Assembly (NCBI GenBank): GCA_947600065.1
Contig: CANQFZ010000009.1
Location: forward strand, 1 to 48,959
DNA from: an uncultured Clostridia bacterium
GTDB lineage: Bacteria; Bacillota; Clostridia; Oscillospirales; Ruminococcaceae
Reading direction: 5' to 3'
DNA length: 48,959 nucleotides
The notes below the pieces were generated by a model. It did not search any database. It was not told the DNA's origin and saw only the letters and a program-made list of their open reading frames with translations. A program made the translations under genes and the position numbers. This document shows positions 40,370-48,959 of the stretch, one piece after another. Positions within the stretch are counted from its first letter, which is position 1, and every line of letters starts with the position of its first letter.

Positions 40370-41031
40370 TGTATAACGAGGACGATTTTTTACAGCTTTC
40401 GGGCATACAGCATTTTGCGTTCTGCCGCCGACAATGGGCTTTGATACATATTGAAGGACAATGGGAAGAAAATTTCCGCACCGCCGACGGCAGGCTTATG
40501 CACGAAAACGCTCATGACGCGGAATTTCACGAAAAGCGCGGCAATGTTATAACCGTTCGCGCAATGAGAGTTATGTCGCGGGAACTTGGAATAAGCGGAG
40601 AATGTGATGTTGTGGAATTTACCCGCGATGAAACAAACGGAGTTTTTATTCCGAGTCTTAACGGGAAATTCAGAGCCGTGCCTGTTGAATACAAACGCGG
40701 AAAGCCAAAGCCCGATGAATGCGACCGACTTCAGCTGTGCGCGCAGGTTTTATGTCTTGAAGAAATGCTGTGCTGTGAGATAAACGAGGGATTTATATTT
40801 TATGGCGAACCTCGCCGCCGCGAATGTGTTGAAATTAGTGAAGAGCTGAGATGTTCAACGAAAAAAATGCTTTTGGAAATGCGCGGGTACTTTGAACGCG
40901 GATATACCCCGAAAGTTAAACGAACAAAATCATGCAATGCCTGTTCGCTGAAAAACATCTGTCTGCCGTCGCTTGAAAAAGCAAAGTCAGCCTCGGAATA
41001 CCTTAAAAGCGCACTGGAGGACGACACATGA
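40369..41031 (+). CDS. cas4: Cas4: adaptation exonuclease
   Basis: The 220-residue product belongs to the Cas4/RecB-like nucleases. The metal-binding residues are Asp80 (GECDVVEF) and Glu107/Lys109 in VPVEYKRGKPKPDECDRLQLCAQ. Four cysteines for the iron-sulfur cluster are Cys19 and the C-terminal CNACSLKNIC. Cas4 trims prespacers and selects the PAM before integration by Cas1-Cas2. It overlaps cas1 by four bases. Confidence 0.96.
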   Translation: MYNEDDFLQLSGIQHFAFCRRQWALIHIEGQWEENFRTADGRLMHENAHDAEFHEKRGNVITVRAMRVMSRELGISGECDVVEFTRDETNGVFIPSLNGKFRAVPVEYKRGKPKPDECDRLQLCAQVLCLEEMLCCEINEGFIFYGEPRRRECVEISEELRCSTKKMLLEMRGYFERGYTPKVKRTKSCNACSLKNICLPSLEKAKSASEYLKSALEDDT

Positions 41032-42059
41032 AAAACCTGCTGAATACGCTTTATATAACTTCTCCCGACCGTTATCTGTCGCTTGACGGAGAAAATGTCG
41101 TTGTGTGGGAAGAACGCAAGGAAATAGCGCGTCTGCCGCTCCACAATCTTGAGCGGATAATGGCGTTCGGTTCGGCGGGAGCGTCGCCCGCGCTCATGGA
41201 AAAATGTGTTACTGAAAATCGGGAACTGGTCTTCTTTTCACGTTCTGGAAAATTTATGGCAAGAGTTGAGGGCGAAATATGCGGAAATGTTCTGCTCCGC
41301 AGGGAGCAGTACCGTACAGCAGACAATGCGGAAAAGAGCCTTTTAACGGCAAAAAGCATGATAGCGGCGAAGCTGTATAACTGCCGTTGGACGCTTGAAA
41401 GAACGATACGCGACCACTCGATAAGAGTTGATACCGATGCTTTTACTCAAAAGTCTGCATATCTGAAAACCGCTTCGGAAAGTGCGCTGGCGGCTAGTGA
41501 CAAGGATTCTCTCAGAGGAATAGAGGGCGAAGCAGCATCAGTATATTTCTCGGTTTTCAACGACATGATCTTACAGCAAAAGGATGATTTTAATTTTACC
41601 GTGAGAAGCCGCCGCCCTCCGCTCGACAAGGTGAACGCAATGCTTTCGTTCGCGCATTCTCTTTGTACAAGTATGTGCTGTTCGGCGCTTGAATCAGTCG
41701 GGCTTGACTCTTATGTAGGTTTTTTGCATACCGACCGCCCCGGAAGACGTTCGCTGGCGCTTGATCTTGTAGAAGAATTCAGAGCGCCGCTGTGCGACAG
41801 ATTTGTGCTGACATGTATAAACAAAAGAATTATCACAAAAGACGCTTTTATTGAACAGGAAAACGGAGCTGTGCTGCTTACAGACGACGGGCGGCGTGAG
41901 TTTCTGAAGAACTGGCAGCTTAGAAAAGATGATGAGATAACTCACCCGTTTTTGAAAGAAAAGGTAAAATGGGGTCTAGTGCCTTATGTGCAGGCGCTGC
42001 TGCTGGCACGATACCTGCGGGGAGATTTGGACGGATATCCGCCGTTTTTGTGGAAGTAA
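41028..42059 (+). CDS. cas1: Cas1: spacer integrase
   Basis: The 343-residue product has the Cas1 active-site residues: Glu166 in GIEGEAA, His234 in YVGFLH and acidic residues in [10 protein letters not shown] (Asp246, Glu249). It has the N-terminal beta domain ([33 protein letters not shown]) and ends in typical [35 protein letters not shown] style. It integrates new spacers at the leader end. Complete and probably active; the stop is one base before the cas2 ATG. Confidence 0.97.
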   Translation: [343 protein letters not shown]

Positions 42060-42060
42060 A

Positions 42061-42351
42061 ATGTTGATATTAGTTACTTATGATGTGAATACCGAAAACA
42101 GTGAAGGCAAAAAACGCCTGCGTCATGTGGCAAAACACTGTGTAAATTACGGCGTTCGCGTGCAGAATTCTGTGTTTGAATGTATAGTTGATACGGCGCA
42201 ATGGCGGGTCTTAAAGCAAAAATTACTTGATACAATAGACACAAATGTTGACTCGCTGAGGTTCTATTATCTGGGAGATGCAAAGAAAGCAAAGGTTGAA
42301 CACTATGGGGCAAAGTCAGCTCCCGAAATGGACAAGCCCCTTTTGCTGTAG
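42061..42351 (+). CDS. cas2: Cas2: adaptation complex subunit
   Basis: The start was placed at ATG 42061, one base after the cas1 stop. The 96-residue product reads MLILVTYDVNTENSEGKKRLRHVAKHC with the conserved YDV strand and aspartate, then VRVQNSVFECIVDTAQW and SLRFYYLGD. It is of normal length for type I-C Cas2, which bridges two Cas1 dimers. It is the last gene of the operon, followed by the leader. Confidence 0.96.
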   Translation: MLILVTYDVNTENSEGKKRLRHVAKHCVNYGVRVQNSVFECIVDTAQWRVLKQKLLDTIDTNVDSLRFYYLGDAKKAKVEHYGAKSAPEMDKPLLL

Positions 42352-42520
42352 TGCGAAACCTAAGCTCACATAAAAACGCGCGGTATTCGCACCTGTTTTT
42401 GAAGCAATATTTATTATTTTCAGATAATTTTTTGTGAAGATTTTTGATTTCACATTTAATTTTTATACAAGTTTCACGAATTTTTTCGGGAATGCTCCGA
42501 GATTTTAAGTGAAATTTGCA
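42352..42520 (+). promoter_or_regulatory. CRISPR leader
   Basis: The 169-base AT-rich stretch between cas2 and the first repeat has no coding capacity. A possible promoter is TTGTGA (42432-42437), 17 bases, TTTAAT (42455-42460), which would start about 50 bases before the first repeat. The orientation of the repeats (ending ATTGAAAT) agrees with transcription from this side. Confidence 0.75.
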
Positions 42521-45500
42521 GTCGCTCCGCCTTGCGCGGAGCGTGGATTGAAATTTGTGAATGTATACAAAAAGCACGACCAACGGACGTCGCTCCGCCT
42601 TGCGCGGAGCGTGGATTGAAATTTGCCGTGTATATCTTTAAATCCTGTGTACTGTCGTCGCTCCGCCTTGCGCGGAGCGTGGATTGAAATATCCCAAGCC
42701 AAAAAAGGGAAACCATCACAAAAGTCGCTCCGCCTTGCGCGGAGCGTGGATTGAAATTATACCCTTATAATTAGTTGGATATAGCATAACAGGTCGCTCC
42801 GCCTTGCGCGGAGCGTGGATTGAAATTATATGGCGGTGGTATACTATAATAAGCATACCGTCGCTCCGCCTTGCGCGGAGCGTGGATTGAAATAAGCAAG
42901 CCCTGCACCAATTTTATTATTTCAGGGTCGCTCCGCCTTGCGCGGAGCGTGGATTGAAATAACAATGGTTTTCCGTTGCCGTGAAAGTTGTCCCGTCGCT
43001 CCGCCTTGCGCGGAGCGTGGATTGAAATTTTGATTTTCCTAATCGTGCGCGTTCTCGTGTCCCTGGTCGCTCCGCCTTGCGCGGAGCGTGGATTGAAATT
43101 TTTATTATGCGGCTGTCATATACTTCCTTGCCCCGTCGCTCCGCCTTGCGCGGAGCGTGGATTGAAATCCTCAACCGCAAACTTAAAATTGCCCGGAACG
43201 TGGTCGCTCCGCCTTGCGCGGAGCGTGGATTGAAATGCAGTATAACTTTCCTTCAAACGCAGAGTTTCTCCCGTCGCTCCGCCTTGCGCGGAGCGTGGAT
43301 TGAAATATTGACAAATCCACAAACACCTGCTATGACATATTGGTCGCTCCGCCTTGCGCGGAGCGTGGATTGAAATCACCAACGCCTGCAAGCACAAATT
43401 CAATGAAGAAAGTCGCTCCGCCTTGCGCGGAGCGTGGATTGAAATAATCAACTCAATAACAGGTGGTATAGATATCTTAAGGTCGCTCCGCCTTGCGCGG
43501 AGCGTGGATTGAAATAGGAAAGCGAGTCGCTAAGATTGTAAATTATGGTGTCGCTCCGCCTTGCGCGGAGCGTGGATTGAAATTGAACGCTTATCGTAGC
43601 TTTAACGCCGAGGGGCAGGTCGCTCCGCCTTGCGCGGAGCGTGGATTGAAATCCGAAATTATACTCCCGCTAAGAACGTCGGGGGGTCGCTCCGCCTTGC
43701 GCGGAGCGTGGATTGAAATTCAAACTCCTTTCTATTTTGTTTTAGTATGCTGTTGTCGCTCCGCCTTGCGCGGAGCGTGGATTGAAATAAATGTGGGAGC
43801 CGTCAGCTTACCCGTCATTTCGTCGTCGCTCCGCCTTGCGCGGAGCGTGGATTGAAATGCGAGGAGAGCGGCGACCGTACAGCCGCGGCACAGTCGCTCC
43901 GCCTTGCGCGGAGCGTGGATTGAAATATATTGACGACAGAAACATAGGCGGATTTTTAGGGTCGCTCCGCCTTGCGCGGAGCGTGGATTGAAATATATTT
44001 GTACATATTTTTTTGAAAAAGTTGTTGGTCGCTCCGCCTTGCGCGGAGCGTGGATTGAAATAGTAAACAAAATTACACGATAAACTAATGTCCACCGCGT
44101 CGCTCCGCCTTGCGCGGAGCGTGGATTGAAATATAAGGCTTATGCTTTGTCCGACTGCAAAAACATCGTCGCTCCGCCTTGCGCGGAGCGTGGATTGAAA
44201 TGCTGTTAAGCCTTTCAAGCTCAAAGTCCGAGTTAAGTCGCTCCGCCTTGCGCGGAGCGTGGATTGAAATCTTGATTGTTACTTTGCCTGTTGCCAAAAG
44301 CTCGGTCGCTCCGCCTTGCGCGGAGCGTGGATTGAAATATCTTCGGTGATGTCGCCGTTTTCTATATACTCGTCGCTCCGCCTTGCGCGGAGCGTGGATT
44401 GAAATGCTTTTGTCAATAGCCGTCTTGGGCATTTTTAGGTCGCTCCGCCTTGCGCGGAGCGTGGATTGAAATTTCCAAGCAGATTGATTGATTGTTAATT
44501 TCTTTGCCGTCGCTCCGCCTTGCGCGGAGCGTGGATTGAAATTTCTTATATTATTATTTTCTATGACCTTACCAAGTCGCTCCGCCTTGCGCGGAGCGTG
44601 GATTGAAATACTTTGATACATACAAAGGCTGTTCGCACGCCTGTGTCGCTCCGCCTTGCGCGGAGCGTGGATTGAAATAGTATCGCCGTTGCGAGATGTA
44701 AGGGGTTTTGCCGTCGCTCCGCCTTGCGCGGAGCGTGGATTGAAATAGTGCTTTCACCTCTTGTCTGAACAACATTGACCTTGTCGCTCCGCCTTGCGCG
44801 GAGCGTGGATTGAAATCCGCCCGCTCGGCAAGAGCGACACCACCACGCCCGCGTCGCTCCGCCTTGCGCGGAGCGTGGATTGAAATCCTTGGTAACGGCG
44901 TATCGTTTGCGAAAGAGGGGTCGCTCCGCCTTGCGCGGAGCGTGGATTGAAATTCCAATAAGCTCTATTGCAACTCCAACCACTACGTCGCTCCGCCTTG
45001 CGCGGAGCGTGGATTGAAATCCTTGCAAAAACGGCGACCCAGCAACAGTATAGCGTCGCTCCGCCTTGCGCGGAGCGTGGATTGAAATCTCATTACTATA
45101 GTCATACATTGTCCAAGCCTTGTCGCTCCGCCTTGCGCGGAGCGTGGATTGAAATATCCCGAAAAGTTGCAGCAAGCAATATCAATGCAGTCGCTCCGCC
45201 TTGCGCGGAGCGTGGATTGAAATAGGATTACGGGCATTGTTTTAAATAACACAAATACGTCGCTCCGCCTTGCGCGGAGCGTGGATTGAAATCCAAAGGC
45301 GAAAAGGGCGACACGGCAGATTTATCGTCGCTCCGCCTTGCGCGGAGCGTGGATTGAAATAGTTTGCGAAAACTTATATGATATTAACAATTGCGTCGCT
45401 CCGCCTTGCGCGGAGCGTGGATTGAAATATATTGTCAGACATCGCTATAATGGCTTTATCTGCAGTCGCTCCGCCTTGCGCGGAGCGTGGATTGAAATTT

Positions 45501-48500
45501 TGTCTTTGGCGTACTTGTAGCTTGTCCTTATGTCGCTCCGCCTTGCGCGGAGCGTGGATTGAAATACTTGCCGTCAATCGAACAGGAGGTGAACTATTTG
45601 TCGCTCCGCCTTGCGCGGAGCGTGGATTGAAATGTTACACTTTTGTGTGTAATCGTGTAAACCTGTCGTCGCTCCGCCTTGCGCGGAGCGTGGATTGAAA
45701 TAAGCGCAATGAGCGGAGCGTATCAGGGAACGGCGTCGCTCCGCCTTGCGCGGAGCGTGGATTGAAATTCCTAAAAACGTTGTATCCTTGTTTACGCTTG
45801 CAGTCGCTCCGCCTTGCGCGGAGCGTGGATTGAAATAATTTATTCTTTATCCTTATTATCGGCCTGTTAGTCGCTCCGCCTTGCGCGGAGCGTGGATTGA
45901 AATCGCGAGAGCTTTCTTCGTTTTCCTCTACGGGCTCGTCGCTCCGCCTTGCGCGGAGCGTGGATTGAAATTATATGGCGGTGGTATGTCATAACAATAA
46001 GCATACGTCGCTCCGCCTTGCGCGGAGCGTGGATTGAAATACTTGGCGATGGATTTAAAAGTGAAAGCGAATGGTCGCTCCGCCTTGCGCGGAGCGTGGA
46101 TTGAAATAATCGAGGCACAGGACGTTGTACCGATTGAGTTTGTCGCTCCGCCTTGCGCGGAGCGTGGATTGAAATTTGCCGTGCAAGAAACACAACTCCA
46201 GCTTATAGGTCGCTCCGCCTTGCGCGGAGCGTGGATTGAAATATCATCTTCAAGGTGTTGCATTGTTTACCTCCCTGGTCGCTCCGCCTTGCGCGGAGCG
46301 TGGATTGAAATTTCTATGCTTATCTCCCATCATTCCAATTTTCACGTCGCTCCGCCTTGCGCGGAGCGTGGATTGAAATGGAAAGCTCTTTCTGCGTCAC
46401 GCGCATCTCGCCAAGTCGCTCCTCCTTGCGCGGAGCGTGGATTGAAATTATGTGCGGCGGATAAAGTAAGCGCAACGGAATCGTCGCTCCGCCTTGCGCG
46501 GAGCGTGGATTGAAATACCTCTCCCCCGCGTCAGCAGAAAATTGTAGTCGGTCGCTCCGCCTTGCGCGGAGCGTGGATTGAAATCGGGGATTGCTTTGAC
46601 TTCACCGCTTGTAACGATGTCGCTCCGCCTTGCGCGGAGCGTGGATTGAAATATAATACGAACTACCGCATAGCCAAATTGTTTGTTGTCGCTCCGCCTT
46701 GCGCGGAGCGTGGATTGAAATATCCATATATATCCCCCGTCAATCTTGATAGGGGGTCGCTCCGCCTTGCGCGGAGCGTGGATTGAAATCCTCAAAGACA
46801 AATCTGAAAAATAGTATTTCTTGGTCGCTCCGCCTTGCGCGGAGCGTGGATTGAAATACCAACGGACATTTTTGAAAAATCCACGCCGTTTGTCGCTCCG
46901 CCTTGCGCGGAGCGTGGATTGAAATATCACCGCTCGCGAAGTCAAGCGGTGATGAAAACGTCGCTCCGCCTTGCGCGGAGCGTGGATTGAAATCCCTTTC
47001 TTTGTGCCACTCTCGCAAGCGGGCAAAGTCGCTCCGCCTTGCGCGGAGCGTGGATTGAAATTTGGTTATGCCGTCGGCGTTTATTCCGCCGATGTGTCGC
47101 TCCGCCTTGCGCGGAGCGTGGATTGAAATGCCGAAATGCCCGTGTCCTACGACCTCATACTCTAGTCGCTCCGCCTTGCGCGGAGCGTGGATTGAAATAG
47201 CAACTGCCTTGCTTGTAATGCCTTTCACGGTAAGGTCGCTCCGCCTTGCGCGGAGCGTGGATTGAAATTCATCAGCTTTTGCATCTTTGTATTTTGTGGT
47301 AAATGTCGCTCCGCCTTGCGCGGAGCGTGGATTGAAATATTGCCTTTAGTTTGGCACCACGGCGGGTCAGAATAGTCGCTCCGCCTTGCGCGGAGCGTGG
47401 ATTGAAATCATATTTCTCGGATAACTGCCTAAAATTAACGCCTGGTCGCTCCGCCTTGCGCGGAGCGTGGATTGAAATCCCGTGCTGCCTTGTGAGGTGT
47501 TTCCCGCCAAAGTCGCTCCGCCTTGCGCGGAGCGTGGATTGAAATAACTCGTTGATTATGGCAAAACCAGCAACCGCCTGTCGCTCCGCCTTGCGCGGAG
47601 CGTGGATTGAAATATAGCAACGAACCCTGCAGGACAGATTGGTGAAGGTCGCTCCGCCTTGCGCGGAGCGTGGATTGAAATGTTTTTATCATCATCAAAT
47701 ACTTGCTTTAAAAAGTCGCTCCGCCTTGCGCGGAGCGTGGATTGAAATTGATACGGAAATAATCACTTCTGAAAGCGCTTACGGTCGCTCCGCCTTGCGC
47801 GGAGCGTGGATTGAAATGTTTCGGGGACGGAACTTACACGAAATACAAGCTGTGTCGCTCCGCCTTGCGCGGAGCGTGGATTGAAATAAATCACAAGGGC
47901 AAGATAACTCATCTGAATCTTAGTCGCTCCGCCTTGCGCGGAGCGTGGATTGAAATGGGCGTGTGTTGGTGCATTGTTGCGCTGTTGCTCGTCGCTCCGC
48001 CTTGCGCGGAGCGTGGATTGAAATCCTTTCTGCCCGTCCTGCCGTTAGCTCAGCAATTTGTCGCTCCGCCTTGCGCGGAGCGTGGATTGAAATAGCGGTT
48101 CGAGGATTACTACAAGTAAGTCTAAAAGTCGCTCCGCCTTGCGCGGAGCGTGGATTGAAATTTTTTTGTGAATGTATACAAATATACGCCATTGACGGTC
48201 GCTCCGCCTTGCGCGGAGCGTGGATTGAAATGGCGTATGAAAGGAGCTCACCAAGCGCCGACAGCGTCGCTCCGCCTTGCGCGGAGCGTGGATTGAAATA
48301 CTAACGAGCAAATGGGCATAATCGGCGCGGACAGTCGCTCCGCCTTGCGCGGAGCGTGGATTGAAATGGACGAGAAAAGAGCGGAAATCGCGCAGCTCAT
48401 CGTCGCTCCGCCTTGCGCGGAGCGTGGATTGAAATCCGACTATATCGAGTTTTCGGGCGGGGCGCTCAAAAGTCGCTCCGCCTTGCGCGGAGCGTGGATT

Positions 48501-48959
48501 GAAATAGCGCTCCCGCGTTCGCTTTGAGTACACCGCTTCCGTCGCTCCGCCTTGCGCGGAGCGTGGATTGAAATGGGCGTGAGCATGTAGTAATTGACGC
48601 AAACAACGGTCGCTCCGCCTTGCGCGGAGCGTGGATTGAAATAGTGTACAATAGTATAAGAAAGGGGAATTTTTAAGTCGCTCCGCCTTGCGCGGAGCGT
48701 GGATTGAAATAAAGCTCATTGTTGTGAGCTTATTCTCTTCGCCCTCGTCGCTCCGCCTTGCGCGGAGCGTGGATTGAAATATCATTTTTTATATCAAATT
48801 ATGAAAGAAGCTGCCGTCGCTCCGCCTTGCGCGGAGCGTGGATTGAAATTGAGAGCGCATACGGCGGTATGAGCTTTTACACAGTCGCTCCGCCTTGCGC
48901 GGAGCGTGGATTGAAATAAAGCTCATTGTTGTGAGCTTATTCTCTTCGCCCTCGTCGCT
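42521..48959 (+). CRISPR. Type I-C CRISPR array, about 94 units, continuing beyond the window
   Basis: The 34-base repeat begins GTCGCTCCGC and ends GTGGATTGAAAT. Its CGCTCCGC/GCGGAGCG arms form a perfect 8-bp hairpin with a five-base CTTGC loop, typical of type I-C. I count about 94 full repeats and 94 spacers of 32-37 bases, then a partial repeat (GTCGCT) at 48954-48959. All repeats I read are identical except one at 46415-46448 (G to T at 46423). Almost no decay is visible even at the leader-distal end seen here. Spacers 91 and 94 are identical, and 5/51 and 1/83 are related. Confidence 0.99.

Noticed and set aside
34519-42351. Possibility that the cas locus is degenerate or a hybrid subtype
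   Set aside because: All seven genes are full length with intact motifs, in canonical type I-C order with short overlaps, and the repeat is of type I-C form; nothing suggests another subtype.
33768-42520. A prophage or integrative element between tRNA-Leu and the CRISPR array
   Set aside because: No integrase, no structural genes and no duplicated tRNA end are present in the window.
42474-48785. Many long open frames across the array with recurring peptides such as ISIHAPRKAER, FQSTLRARRSD, RSALRGAWIEI and VAPPCAERGLK
   Set aside because: These are translations of the CRISPR repeat in its different frames; they lack ribosome binding sites and appear in all frames on both strands.
42521-48959. 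Spacers targeting genes within this window (self-targeting)
   Set aside because: I saw no spacer matching any gene in the window by eye; a proper search would be needed to exclude partial matches.

Overview
The window looks like a chromosomal segment of a low-to-mid GC, Gram-positive, spore-forming anaerobe of the class Clostridia, most likely Ruminococcus/Oscillospiraceae-like. The evidence is the SCIFF peptide with its radical SAM maturase (a clostridial signature), both dipicolinate synthase subunits (endospore formation), strong AGGAGG ribosome binding sites, clean TTGACA/TATAAT promoters, an Amt-PII fusion and lipoproteins with poly-serine stalks. The genus is inference.

Layout. 1-1.4 kb: a promoter-driven structured small RNA with its own terminator, then a leucine-rich-repeat lipoprotein gene broken by an in-frame TAA. 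2-10.3 kb, mostly minus strand: Amt-PII ammonium transporter with a promoter and a leader terminator, a 54-residue membrane protein, an HtrA-type protease, a DUF4236 protein, the SCIFF maturase and SCIFF precursor, and a small acidic membrane protein. 11-20 kb: uracil-DNA glycosylase, a flavin reductase-like protein, a MIF-like tautomerase, a fused MacB-type ABC exporter, a PH-like membrane protein, RimI, a DUF1015 protein, and DpaA/DpaB. 20-22.5 kb: a plus-strand run of ppa, maf, a rhomboid protease and a short-chain dehydrogenase. 23.2-28.7 kb: a GntR(YtrA)-permease-ATPase-permease operon with a tandem 9-mer candidate operator just after its promoter. 29-33.4 kb: a DUF389 membrane protein, a CotH-family lipoprotein, and a serine-stalk lipoprotein with a CHAP-like C-terminal domain and eight 42-bp tandem repeats. 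33.6-33.85 kb: tRNA-Leu(CAG) preceded by a tRNA-Leu-like leader.

34.4-48.96 kb is a complete type I-C CRISPR-Cas locus in canonical order: cas3-cas5c-cas8c-cas7c-cas4-cas1-cas2, then a short AT-rich leader and an array of about 94 repeat-spacer units that runs off the window end. An internal start with a strong ribosome binding site inside cas8c should give the small subunit Cas11c. The spacers include an exact duplicate pair and two pairs that appear to come from diverged versions of the same target.

The intergenic DNA is unusual. It is filled with several dispersed repeat families: (i) tandem heptamers (AGAGGTA-type and AGAGGCT-type) joined by a conserved linker into a composite unit; (ii) a MITE-like element with ends near CAGACTGTATATAAAGCCCC, one copy of which has a 13-bp target-site duplication; (iii) a roughly 300-bp hairpin-rich element present as an inverted pair 21 kb apart; (iv) a CAGTTGACAG...CAGTATGCAGTAA family; and (v) small REP-like palindromes. 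They lie between genes and, in the SCIFF locus, between a peptide gene and its maturase gene.
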